From: Fusobacteriaceae bacterium UBA2433
Lineage (GTDB): Bacteria; Fusobacteriota; Fusobacteriia; Fusobacteriales; Fusobacteriaceae
DNA length: 11,639 nt
Direction of reading: 5' to 3'
NCBI GenBank assembly: GCA_002342785.1
Contig: DDQV01000127.1
Location: forward strand, 1 to 11,639
Shown here: piece after piece, positions 1 through 6,251 of the stretch
Position numbering within the stretch: position 1 is the stretch's first letter
Layout of the letters: each line of letters starts with the position of its first letter
Made by a program: the position numbers and the translations under genes
Notes under the pieces: model-generated
What the model was told of the DNA's origin: nothing
The model's input: the letters and a program-made list of their open reading frames with translations, nothing else
Databases searched by the model: none

Positions 1-60
1 TACTACTCTGTAAACAGGTCTCTTCTTGCTTCCTAATCTAGTTAATCTAATTTTTAACAT
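1..60 (-). CDS. rpsP: 30S ribosomal protein S16, N-terminal fragment
   Basis: Twenty codons read leftward from an ATG at 60-58 and run off the window edge. The peptide begins MLKIRLTRLGSKKRP and continues VYRVV, which is the conserved N-terminus of ribosomal protein S16 (bacterial consensus MVKIRLTRxGxKKxPxYRxV). S16 is a small-subunit assembly protein that binds 16S rRNA. A clear ribosome binding site (AAAAAAAGGAG on the minus strand, about 68-78) lies 7 nt upstream. The gene follows ffh by 58 bp, in the common bacterial order ylxM-ffh-rpsP, so it is probably co-transcribed. A TATAAT-like box at 103-108 could give a minor internal promoter, but no good -35 element goes with it. Only the first 20 residues can be seen. 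Confidence 0.93.
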   Translation of the reverse strand, partial: MLKIRLTRLGSKKRPVYRVV

Positions 61-118
61 AATTAATTCTCCTTTTTTTCATTTTAATTTATTTAATAAT
101 TTATTATAATTTATCTAC

Positions 119-1456
119 TTAAAAGGGTAACTTGAATCCCTTACCCATCTTTGGCATTCCAGGCATCTTCTTGCCTCCGCCAAACATCTTCATCATACCT
201 TGCATCTGTTCAAATTGTTTTAACATCCTATTGATGTCTTGAATCTTTGTAGCAGATCCTTTGGCAATTCTTTTTTTTCTACTGGCATTTATAATTTTTG
301 GTTTTCTCTTTTCCTCAGCAGTCATAGATTGTATGATCGCTTCGGTTTTTTTCATCTCTTTTTCTGCTGGGGCTAGATCTCCTAGATCTCCAACTCCTGG
401 TAACATCTTTAAGATACTTCCAATAGATCCCAACTTTTTTATATTTTGTAATTGTTTTAGAAAATCATCTAAATCAAATTCTTGCTTTCTTAATTTTTCT
501 TCTAAGATCTTAGCTTCATCTTCACCAATGGCGCTCTGAGCTTTTTCAACTAAAGAAACTACATCTCCCATCCCTAATATCCTAGATACTAATCTTTCAG
601 GATGAAATAATTCTATATCATCTAACTTTTCCCCTATACCAATAAATTTAATTGGCTTTCCAACTACTGCTTTGATCGATAATGCAGATCCACCTCTGGT
701 GTCTCCATCTAACTTTGTTAATACTACACCATCTATACTTAAAGTTTCGTTGAAACTACTTGCTAAATTAACTGCGTCTTGACCTATCATTGCATCTACT
801 ACTAATAGAATCTCTTGAGGTCTGACTTTTTTTCTTATTTGATTTAATTCCTCCATAAGATCTGTATCTATATGAAGTCTTCCTGCTGTATCTATGATTA
901 TATAGGTAGCTTCCTCATTTCTTGCTTTTTTTACACCGACCTCACAAATATTTACAGCATCTTTACTTCCCTCTTCATAATATGAAGATACACCAATCTG
1001 ATCTCCTAATACTTGAAGTTGTTTCATTGCTGCTGGTCTGTATACGTCGGCTCCTATTAAAAATGGTTTTTCTCCATTCTTTTTTAAATATTTTGCTAAC
1101 TTAGCTGCAAAGGTAGTCTTACCTGCCCCTTGTAAACCTGCTAACATAATTATAGTAGGACCTCTATGAGCCTTAGTCAATCTTGCATTTGTTCCACCTA
1201 ATAATTCTGTCAACTCATCATTTACTAACTTTATGAATTGTTGCCCTGGATTGATACCATTTAAAGTATTTTCTCCAATAGCTTTTTCCTTTATTTTATT
1301 TATAAAGTCCTTTACCACACGGTAGTTAACATCTGCTTCTAATAATGATAATCTAACTTCCTTTAAAGCATCCTTTATATTATCTTCTGTTAATTTTCCA
1401 TGTCCCCTTACTTTTTTAAATATACCTTGGAACTTGCTTCCTAAATTATCTAACAT
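119..1456 (-). CDS. ffh: Signal recognition particle protein Ffh (SRP54)
   Basis: GTPase subunit of the bacterial signal recognition particle. It binds signal sequences of nascent membrane and secreted proteins together with 4.5S RNA and docks on FtsY at the membrane. The 445-residue product has the full N-G-M layout: a helical N domain (about 1-90), then a G domain with P-loop GLQGAGKTT (107-115), DTAGR (189-193) and TKLDGD (247-252). The methionine-rich M domain (about 300-445) holds the RNA-binding stretch RKKRIAKGSATKIQDIN (393-409) and a Met/Gly/Lys tail. A longer reading frame opens 8 codons upstream at 1480. I chose the ATG at 1456 because MLDNLGSKFQ is the family-typical start and AGAGGTG sits 8 nt before it; the longer version would overlap ylxM. 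The gene is 13 bp downstream of ylxM and 58 bp upstream of rpsP. No 4.5S RNA gene is seen in this window. Confidence 0.97.
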   Translation of the reverse strand: MLDNLGSKFQGIFKKVRGHGKLTEDNIKDALKEVRLSLLEADVNYRVVKDFINKIKEKAIGENTLNGINPGQQFIKLVNDELTELLGGTNARLTKAHRGPTIIMLAGLQGAGKTTFAAKLAKYLKKNGEKPFLIGADVYRPAAMKQLQVLGDQIGVSSYYEEGSKDAVNICEVGVKKARNEEATYIIIDTAGRLHIDTDLMEELNQIRKKVRPQEILLVVDAMIGQDAVNLASSFNETLSIDGVVLTKLDGDTRGGSALSIKAVVGKPIKFIGIGEKLDDIELFHPERLVSRILGMGDVVSLVEKAQSAIGEDEAKILEEKLRKQEFDLDDFLKQLQNIKKLGSIGSILKMLPGVGDLGDLAPAEKEMKKTEAIIQSMTAEEKRKPKIINASRKKRIAKGSATKIQDINRMLKQFEQMQGMMKMFGGGKKMPGMPKMGKGFKLPF

Positions 1457-1469
1457 TATAGAACACCTC

Positions 1470-1784
1470 TTATATATCAAAACTCGCTATTAAGTTATCT
1501 AACTTTGATTCACTATAATTCGCCTTTAGTTCTTTTAAACTATCTCTTATCTCTTTCTCTCTTTTTAAAAAACCAATCTTCTCTTCATAGCTTTTTAAAA
1601 TTTTAATTCCCCTTTTAATATTATCATAGACTGCTTGCCTACTAATACCATGAGATTTTGCAATCTCTGAGAGGGAAAAATCATCTTCAAAATGTTCTTC
1701 CATATAGGTTCTTTGCTTTTCACTTAAAAGATTACCGTAATAACCCAATAAAATTGAAACTTCTAAAAATTCTTTTAATTCCAT
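1470..1784 (-). CDS. ylxM: YlxM/p13-family helix-turn-helix protein (SRP-associated)
   Basis: A 104-residue protein matching the UPF0122/YlxM family. The signature LSEKQRTYMEEHFEDDFSLS (20-39) is followed by EIAKSHGISRQAVYDNIKR (residues 40-58), which is a sigma-region-4-like helix-turn-helix, then a charged helical tail. Members lie directly upstream of ffh in many bacteria, and some have been reported to modulate SRP activity; the sequence itself shows only the HTH and the gene order. Length matches the usual 100-115 residues. The start is an ATG preceded by AGGGG with short spacing, consistent with the MELKEF start common in the family. The stop codon is 13 bp before the ffh start, so the two are translated from one message. 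Two promoters lie immediately upstream; the proximal one would leave almost no leader. Confidence 0.93.
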   Translation of the reverse strand: MELKEFLEVSILLGYYGNLLSEKQRTYMEEHFEDDFSLSEIAKSHGISRQAVYDNIKRGIKILKSYEEKIGFLKREKEIRDSLKELKANYSESKLDNLIASFDI

Positions 1785-1797
1785 AATTTACCCCTGT

Positions 1798-1826
1798 ATT
1801 ATAATATATCTTCACCGCTATGTCAA
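1798..1826 (-). promoter_or_regulatory. Proximal sigma70 promoter (P1) of the ylxM-ffh-rpsP operon
   Basis: On the minus strand a perfect -35 TTGACA (1821-1826) is separated by exactly 17 nt from a perfect -10 TATAAT (1798-1803). Transcription would begin about 1790-1792, only 6-8 nt before the ylxM ATG and inside its ribosome binding site, giving an almost leaderless message. Confidence 0.8.
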
Positions 1827-1850
1827 GTGTTTTTTCTTTACATTAAAGCT

Positions 1851-1879
1851 ATTATATCAAAAATCTTTAACTATCTCAA
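1851..1879 (-). promoter_or_regulatory. Distal sigma70 promoter (P2) of the ylxM-ffh-rpsP operon
   Basis: Minus-strand TTGAGA (1874-1879), 17 nt spacer, TATAAT (1851-1856), with TGA immediately before the -10 box as in extended -10 promoters. A start near 1844 would give a leader of about 60 nt carrying the complete ribosome binding site of ylxM. P1 lies within this leader. Confidence 0.72.
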
Positions 1880-1942
1880 CTTTTAATTTTTTTATTAAAA
1901 AAAATAAAAAAAAATAAAAAAATAAAATAATTTTTAAACTTT
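1880..1942. other. A/T-only low-complexity tract upstream of P2
   Basis: Almost pure A and T with runs of 7-9 A separated by single T residues (about 1898-1930). It lies upstream of P2 in the direction of transcription, where an UP element or curved DNA would act. No coding signal is visible. The rest of the 1785-2022 interval holds only the two promoters. Confidence 0.4.
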
Positions 1943-2021
1943 TTTACTATAACTCACGTCTGATAAGTATAAGCAAATGAAAATATTGTTTTTTTCATTT
2001 CTTTCTTTCCTTAATAGATAT

Positions 2022-2068
2022 AAAAAATCACCTAGTTGTACGACTATTACAACTAGGTGGTTTTTTTT
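2022..2068 (-). terminator. Bidirectional intrinsic terminator after the symporter gene
   Basis: Perfect 12-bp stem CACCTAGTTGTA (2029-2040) / TACAACTAGGTG (2048-2059) with a 7-nt loop. It is followed by six U on the minus-strand transcript (2022-2027) and eight T on the plus strand (2061-2068). It lies just past the symporter stop codon at 2076 and insulates that gene from the ylxM operon. Confidence 0.93.
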
Positions 2069-2075
2069 GTTTAAC

Positions 2076-3308
2076 CTATGCTTTTTTTAATTTAGTTTCC
2101 TTAGAAGTTTCCTCAGATAATATTTTTTCTACGATTACTGCACAAGAAGCATCTCCTAATACATTTGTAGAAGTTCTCATCATATCAAATAATCTATCTA
2201 CTCCAAAGATAAGTGGTAGTGCTGTTACTGGAATTCCTGCTGCAACTAATACTGCAACAACTAATAATGCTGGTCCTGGAACTCCTGCTGTTCCAATTGC
2301 TCCTAATACAGAAGTTAAAACTATTGCTGTATATTGAGCCATCCCAAGTTCTATTCCAAACATTTGAGCAAAAAATACTGCTGTCAATGCATATAGCATA
2401 GCATTTCCATTCATATTAATTGTAGCTCCTAGTGGTAAAACAAATGATGTTACCTCTTGCTTTACTCCTAGATCTTCACACTCTTGTTTATTTATAGGTA
2501 GTGTTGCCATAGATGAAGCTGAAGCAAATGCTAATATTTGAGTTTCCTTCATTCCCTTTAAAAAAGTTATTGGATTCATTTTACCTAAGATCTTAACTAA
2601 CATAGGAATCATAATAAAATGAATTATTCCTAAAGTTCCACTGAACACAGCTAATAATTTAAGTACTAATACCATTATATCCATACCAAATAACGCAATT
2701 GAATTTGTCATCAATCCAAAAACTCCAAGGGGAGCAATGATCAATACTTTTTTGATCATCCAGATCATCCCATCATTTACAGTATCTAAGATATCTATTA
2801 CTGGTCTTTGTTTTTCATCTGCCATTGTAGATAGTGATATTCCAAAAAATAATGCAAAGAATAATATCTGTAAGATATTTCCACTAACTAATGATTCAAA
2901 TGGATTTCCAGGAATAATTCCTTGGATAGTATCCCAAAATCCTGCTACATTTGAATTTTCTGCATATGTAGTAGCATCTGTCATCAATGAATCTGGAACG
3001 ACAACACCTAATCCAGGTTTAAATATATTTCCAGCTAAAAGTCCTAACATAACAGATATTGCTGAAGTTCCTAGATAATATACTATTGTAAATATTCCAA
3101 TCTTTCCTGCTGATTTTGTTTTTCCAAGAGCTGCTGCTCCAGAGATTATACTAAAAAATACCAAAGGTATAACAAGCATCTTAATTAATCCAATAAAAAT
3201 ATTTCCTAATGGTGCAAAGATCACACCTTGTGGTCCTAAAAATGCTCCTGCTACTACACCTAGCACCATTGCTATTAATATCATGGTACTGTTACTTATT
3301 TTTTTCAT
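2076..3308 (-). CDS. Dicarboxylate/amino acid:cation symporter (DAACS family, GltP/DctA-like)
   Basis: Inner-membrane secondary transporter of the glutamate/aspartate/dicarboxylate family, 410 residues, close to the usual length. The sequence shows the family's transport core in order. The serine-rich HP1 tip is ASASS (262-266) and the TM7 unwound motif is NMNGN (298-302). The HP2 loop is GAIGTAGVPGPA (336-347), followed by TM8 with D371, D375, R378, T379, N382 and D386. By alignment to archaeal GltPh, R378 matches R397, the arginine that contacts an acidic side chain, and D375 matches D394, which contacts the substrate amine. This favours glutamate, aspartate or a dicarboxylate over a neutral amino acid. 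The TM7 motif is NMDGT in GltPh, so the sodium-ligand Asp is replaced by Asn here. The start ATG follows a strong AAGG-rich ribosome binding site (3312-3322). The gene is monocistronic, with its own promoter and terminator. The exact substrate and coupling ion are not decided by sequence. Confidence 0.93.
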   Translation of the reverse strand: MKKISNSTMILIAMVLGVVAGAFLGPQGVIFAPLGNIFIGLIKMLVIPLVFFSIISGAAALGKTKSAGKIGIFTIVYYLGTSAISVMLGLLAGNIFKPGLGVVVPDSLMTDATTYAENSNVAGFWDTIQGIIPGNPFESLVSGNILQILFFALFFGISLSTMADEKQRPVIDILDTVNDGMIWMIKKVLIIAPLGVFGLMTNSIALFGMDIMVLVLKLLAVFSGTLGIIHFIMIPMLVKILGKMNPITFLKGMKETQILAFASASSMATLPINKQECEDLGVKQEVTSFVLPLGATINMNGNAMLYALTAVFFAQMFGIELGMAQYTAIVLTSVLGAIGTAGVPGPALLVVAVLVAAGIPVTALPLIFGVDRLFDMMRTSTNVLGDASCAVIVEKILSEETSKETKLKKA

Positions 3309-3339
3309 TTTTTCCTTCCCCCAACTTATTTATTTTACC

Positions 3340-3386
3340 TTGATTAAAATAATATTTAATCAAACCATAGTTTTGATTATATCAAA
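3340..3386. promoter_or_regulatory. Two palindromes at the symporter promoter, possible operators
   Basis: TTGATTAAA (3340-3348) is mirrored by TTTAATCAA (3355-3363) with a 6-bp centre. TTTGATTATATCAAA (3372-3386) is a second palindrome with a 3-bp centre that overlaps the -10 box. Both share TTGAT half-sites. Such symmetry next to a promoter suggests a dimeric repressor; the regulator is not identifiable. Confidence 0.45.
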
Positions 3387-3404
3387 TTTTTAAAAATAAT
3401 TAAA
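3376..3404 (-). promoter_or_regulatory. Extended -10 promoter of the symporter gene
   Basis: Minus-strand TGATATAAT gives a perfect -10 (3376-3381) with the extended TGn element. The -35 region TTTAAT (3399-3404, 17 nt spacing) is weak, as is usual for extended -10 promoters. The leader would be about 60 nt and contain the downstream palindrome. Confidence 0.6.
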
Positions 3405-3475
3405 ATATTTAAATAGTCTTATACTTATATAAAAATAATATAATATAACATATAATATATTGTTTATAGAACTAA

Positions 3476-4117
3476 AACAACTCAACTTGTAATGGATCTA
3501 CAGATGATGATTCATATGGTGGAGATAACTTCTTTGCTGAGATCAAACCTAGATTCTCAATCGATGGAATGACAGGAAAAGATCTATCTGTTGGACCATT
3601 TAGAGAGTGGTATGTATCTACTTGGATAAAAGCGGGAGATAATTCTTCAGACAATTCATTCAGTAAAACTGGAGATTCTGGTGGATTATGGCATAATGGT
3701 ATTGGTATTGGTACCGATGTAGATCTTCCTTGGTATGGAACTACTGGACTTAATCTATTGGCAACATACAAAAGGGAAGATTATCAATCTAGTGGAGAGG
3801 GTAAATGGGATGGTTATTCCCTTCAATGGAATTGGTTTAAACCATTACACTTCTTTGAAAATGGAACTTTTGTTTCTTATCAAGGATATGTTACCTACGA
3901 CTTTGGTGCAGATGAAATCGCTGAAGATGCTGGAAGAACTAAAGATTCATTACAAATGTACAATGGAATCTACTGGCACAACAATAGCTGGGCAATTGGT
4001 TATGGTTTAAAAGTATACAACAACATGGCTAACTTCGACGATGGATCTAGCGCAACTGGTGTAACACAAGATACTAGTGGTGTAGGACATTACTTTGATA
4101 TTGGGTATAAATTCTAA
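3476..4117 (+). pseudogene. Tsx-like nucleoside-specific outer-membrane channel, 5'-truncated
   Basis: The open frame encodes the C-terminal two-thirds of a Tsx-family beta-barrel porin. Landmark stretches are FFAEIKPRFSIDGMTGKDLS and VGPFREWY, closely matching the E. coli Tsx segment [26 protein letters not shown], then GIGTDVDLP, KWDGYSLQ, and the terminal strand YFDIGYKF ending in Phe as outer-membrane barrels do. Tsx proteins mediate nucleoside diffusion across the outer membrane. A stop codon (3473-3475) directly precedes the open frame, and no start codon or ribosome binding site occurs before the internal ATG at 3569. About the first 100 residues expected from E. coli Tsx, including the signal peptide and first strands, are missing. 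The sequence switches at about 3470 from good coding sequence to nearly pure A/T. A product started at 3569 (182 residues) could not be exported. The terminator is intact, so the damage looks recent. The alternative is a sequencing or assembly deletion. Confidence 0.82.
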
Positions 4118-4126
4118 ATATTTTTT

Positions 4127-4159
4127 AAGACTGTAGAATATTTTTCTACAGTCTTTTTT
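4127..4159 (+). terminator. Intrinsic terminator of the tsx-like remnant
   Basis: Perfect 12-bp stem AAGACTGTAGAA (4127-4138) / TTCTACAGTCTT (4144-4155), 5-nt loop, then a T-run to 4159. It begins 10 nt after the stop codon. Confidence 0.93.
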
Positions 4160-4198
4160 ATTTTAAAAATAAAGTTAAAGATATTAAACCTACTTTTA

Positions 4199-4207
4199 TG
4201 ATATAAT
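4199..4207 (+). promoter_or_regulatory. Extended -10 promoter of the HEPN/MNT operon
   Basis: TGATATAAT gives a consensus TATAAT (4202-4207) with the TGn extension. No good -35 is found at 16-18 nt. It lies 40 bp upstream of the first start codon and just after the preceding terminator, the only plausible promoter in the gap. Confidence 0.65.
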
Positions 4208-4246
4208 TTGAAAAAAACAAGAATTAAATAAAGAGGTGAAATAACT

Positions 4247-4651
4247 ATGGCTAAAAGATGGGATGAAAGGATATCAGACTATGAAAATGCACTAGAACGT
4301 TTAAAAGAATCTATAGAAGAAAGTAAAATAATAAACTCATCTACTATAAGAGATGGTGTTATCCAAAGATTTGAATTTACACTAGAACTCTCTTGGAAAG
4401 TTATGAAATTTTTTCTTAATTCTGAAGGTCTTATGGATGCAAAAGCTCCTCGAAGTACTATTCGAACTGGATTCAATAATGAAATTATAAAAGATGCCAA
4501 ACTATGGATAGATATGATAGAAGATAGAAATCTAAGTACTCATACTTATTCTCAATCAATTTCCGATGAAATATATGAAAAAATAGTTAGTTCTTACTAT
4601 GGGGAATTAAAAAAATTTTTCTTAGAGATTAAAGATAAAGAGGTGGAATAA
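4247..4651 (+). CDS. HEPN-domain toxin / HI0074-family nucleotidyltransferase substrate-binding protein
   Basis: A 134-residue all-helical protein of the HI0074 family (nucleotidyltransferase substrate-binding, HEPN-like). Near the C-terminus it carries RNLSTHTY (94-101), which fits R-x4-H-x-Y exactly. R94 and H99 would be the HEPN ribonuclease pair. Y101 is at the position that the partner nucleotidyltransferase AMPylates in characterised type VII toxin-antitoxin systems (Shewanella HepT/MntA). The start ATG follows AGAGGTGA at 6-7 nt spacing. The stop codon overlaps the next gene's ATG by one base, indicating tight translational coupling. The system is presumed cytoplasmic; HEPN toxins cleave RNA, and the partner blocks them. 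The RNA target cannot be read from the sequence. Alternatively it could be an inactive scaffold, since some HI0074 proteins have no demonstrated nuclease activity. Confidence 0.87.
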   Translation: MAKRWDERISDYENALERLKESIEESKIINSSTIRDGVIQRFEFTLELSWKVMKFFLNSEGLMDAKAPRSTIRTGFNNEIIKDAKLWIDMIEDRNLSTHTYSQSISDEIYEKIVSSYYGELKKFFLEIKDKEVE

Positions 4652-4941
4652 TGTTTGGACTAGAGGAAAGATCTGAGGAAGAATTAAGAGCTATCTTAAT
4701 ATTACACAAAGTAGAAAAAGCAATTATTTTTGGTTCTAGGGCAAAGGAAAAATATAAAAAAACATCTGATATAGATATAGCTATATTTGGAAATTTTACC
4801 AGCACAGAGATAAACTTAATAAGGTGGGATATAGAGGAAAGTCGAATAATCTATTTTGTTGATCTAGTTTATTTTGATAATGTTACCGATGAAGAATTTA
4901 AAAAAAGTATCTTAAAAGGAAAGGAATTTAAAATATATTAG
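4651..4941 (+). CDS. MNT-family minimal nucleotidyltransferase antitoxin (MntA/HI0073-like)
   Basis: A 96-residue minimal nucleotidyltransferase of the DNA polymerase beta superfamily. The active-site signature G28-S29-(10 residues)-D40-x-D42 is complete, and a third acidic residue, D71, lies in the strand YFVDLVYFD. These are the three metal-binding carboxylates of the fold, so it should be catalytically active. In known HEPN/MNT pairs this enzyme transfers AMP from ATP to a tyrosine next to the HEPN active site, neutralising the toxin; the upstream gene has that tyrosine. Its ATG overlaps the upstream stop codon, and GAGGTGG in the end of the first gene serves as ribosome binding site. Length is typical. 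No terminator follows within 65 bp, so read-through into the exporter genes is possible. Confidence 0.9.
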   Translation: MFGLEERSEEELRAILILHKVEKAIIFGSRAKEKYKKTSDIDIAIFGNFTSTEINLIRWDIEESRIIYFVDLVYFDNVTDEEFKKSILKGKEFKIY

Positions 4942-4946
4942 GGCAG

Positions 4947-4980
4947 TATAATAACAATTGATTTTTTTTATTAATTGTTA
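4947..4980 (+). promoter_or_regulatory. Possible promoter and palindrome before the exporter genes
   Basis: TATAAT (4947-4952) is followed by an inverted repeat TAACAATT (4952-4959) / AATTGTTA (4973-4980). No convincing -35 is present. The palindrome would lie at or just after the start site, an operator-like position. Its plus-strand T-run lies in the loop rather than after the stem, so it is not a good terminator. Confidence 0.3.
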
Positions 4981-5006
4981 AAAAAAATTATTTCTAGGAG
5001 AAAAAA

Positions 5007-5756
5007 ATGGATTTAAATAAAGTACTTAAAATATCTGCCATTGCAGGAAAGATGATACTTGAAAACGGTGGAGAAACCTATCGCTCTGAAGACATAGTAG
5101 CTAGAGTATGTGAAACCCACAATGCTACAGCTGATTGTTTTGCAACACTAAGTGGGATCATGGTAGCTGCAACAAGAGGTGATAAAACTCTTACAACAGT
5201 TATTCGTATAAAAGTAAGAACAATAAACTTAGAAAAAGTTCATCAAATTAATGAACTAGCTAGAACTGCAGAAAACTATAACTGCGATGAATTTTTAGAA
5301 GAACTTAAAAATATAAATAGATCACCTAGGTATGGTTTTTTCTTAAATCTTTTGGCTCACTCTATAGCCGCATCTTCATTTGCTGTAGTTTTTGGTGGAA
5401 CTATAAAAGATTTTTGGGGAACCCTTCCCATTGGTACTGCTGTATATCTTTTATCATTTTCATTTAGTAAATATGAGTTAAATGGTATCTTTGTAAATAC
5501 ACTAGGGGGAGCTATGAGTGCTTTCCTTGCTCACTATTTTTTTTATCTTGGTTTTATAGATAATATCGACAAAGTTATCATCGGTGTACTCATGTTATTA
5601 GTTCCAGGTATAGCCCTGACAAATGGTATCAGAGATATTGTTGCAGGAGACTATATGACAGGTATGGCTCGGGGAACAGAAGCTCTTCTTATTGCAACTT
5701 CTTTAGCAGTTGGAACAGGAGTAGCTATCAGTCTTATCTTAGGAGGTATCTTTTAG
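5007..5756 (+). CDS. yjjP: ThrE-family exporter subunit, YjjP-like (DUF1212)
   Basis: A 249-residue membrane protein with the ThrE N-terminal domain. A soluble N-terminal part (about 1-108) carries NGGETYRSED (20-29). Four or five hydrophobic segments follow (about 111-131, 137-155, 161-182, 188-205, 223-247). The family's conserved block LVPGIALTNGIRDIVAGDYM (198-217) spans the fourth. Corynebacterial ThrE exports threonine and serine as one polypeptide; E. coli has the two halves as YjjP and YjjB, which together were reported to export succinate. Size and split arrangement here match YjjP. The ATG follows CTAGGAG at 6-7 nt. The next gene starts directly after this stop codon, so the two halves are made together. 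The substrate (threonine/serine or succinate) is undecided. Confidence 0.87.
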   Translation: MDLNKVLKISAIAGKMILENGGETYRSEDIVARVCETHNATADCFATLSGIMVAATRGDKTLTTVIRIKVRTINLEKVHQINELARTAENYNCDEFLEELKNINRSPRYGFFLNLLAHSIAASSFAVVFGGTIKDFWGTLPIGTAVYLLSFSFSKYELNGIFVNTLGGAMSAFLAHYFFYLGFIDNIDKVIIGVLMLLVPGIALTNGIRDIVAGDYMTGMARGTEALLIATSLAVGTGVAISLILGGIF

Positions 5757-6206
5757 ATGTTTACACAAATTTTATTTACAACACTAGCTACCCTTGGTTT
5801 TGGTATTATATTTAATATCCGTGGAAAAAATTTATTTTTTGCGGCTATAGTAGGGGGAATAAGTTGGGCTACTTATCTATTTAGTTTAGAGTTAAATCCA
5901 TCACTGGTCTTAGCTAACTTTATAGCATCTGTAGTCTTAACAATCTGTTCTGAACTATTTGCTAGAGTATTAAAAACTCCAGTTACATCTATTCTTATAA
6001 GTGGACTTATACCACTAGTTCCTGGAAGTGGTATATATCATACAATGTATTTTATTTTAGAAAGAGATATGGAACAAGCTATCTTTAAAGGAGCCGAAAC
6101 TCTATTTATTGCTGGAGCTCTATCTTTTGGAATAGTAGTCGTATCTTCCCTCGTTAGAATTATTAAAAATGGACACACAAGTAGACATGCAAGAAATATT
6201 ACTTGA
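5757..6206 (+). CDS. yjjB: ThrE-family exporter subunit, YjjB-like (DUF3815)
   Basis: A 149-residue, very hydrophobic protein with four or five membrane spans, matching the C-terminal half of ThrE. The landmark is LIPLVPGSGIYHTMYF (84-99), the counterpart of the VPG motif in the partner and typical of this domain. The start ATG abuts the previous stop codon with no gap. AGGAGG, located within the end of the upstream gene, gives an ideal ribosome binding site at 10 nt spacing, so expression is coupled at a 1:1 level, consistent with a two-subunit inner-membrane exporter. The last dozen residues (KNGHTSRHARNIT) are polar and probably cytoplasmic. No terminator is visible after it; the ABC-F gene begins 45 bp later and may be co-transcribed. 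Confidence 0.87.
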   Translation: MFTQILFTTLATLGFGIIFNIRGKNLFFAAIVGGISWATYLFSLELNPSLVLANFIASVVLTICSELFARVLKTPVTSILISGLIPLVPGSGIYHTMYFILERDMEQAIFKGAETLFIAGALSFGIVVVSSLVRIIKNGHTSRHARNIT

Positions 6207-6251
6207 TATTCTAAGAAGATAGATTAAGAAAAAGTTTAAAAGGAGAAATAA

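Noticed and set aside
1457..1480. Upstream ATG giving ffh eight extra codons.
   Set aside because: It would overlap the end of ylxM, has no ribosome binding site of its own, and the extra residues are not part of the family's N-terminus.
3472..3771. A 99-codon open frame on the minus strand opposite the tsx-like remnant.
   Set aside because: It is the antisense shadow of a well-recognised Tsx reading frame, with no ribosome binding site and no family resemblance.
4952..4980. Inverted repeat after the MNT gene as an intrinsic terminator.
   Set aside because: The T-run lies in the loop and the stem is followed by A residues on the plus strand, so it does not meet terminator criteria in the needed direction.
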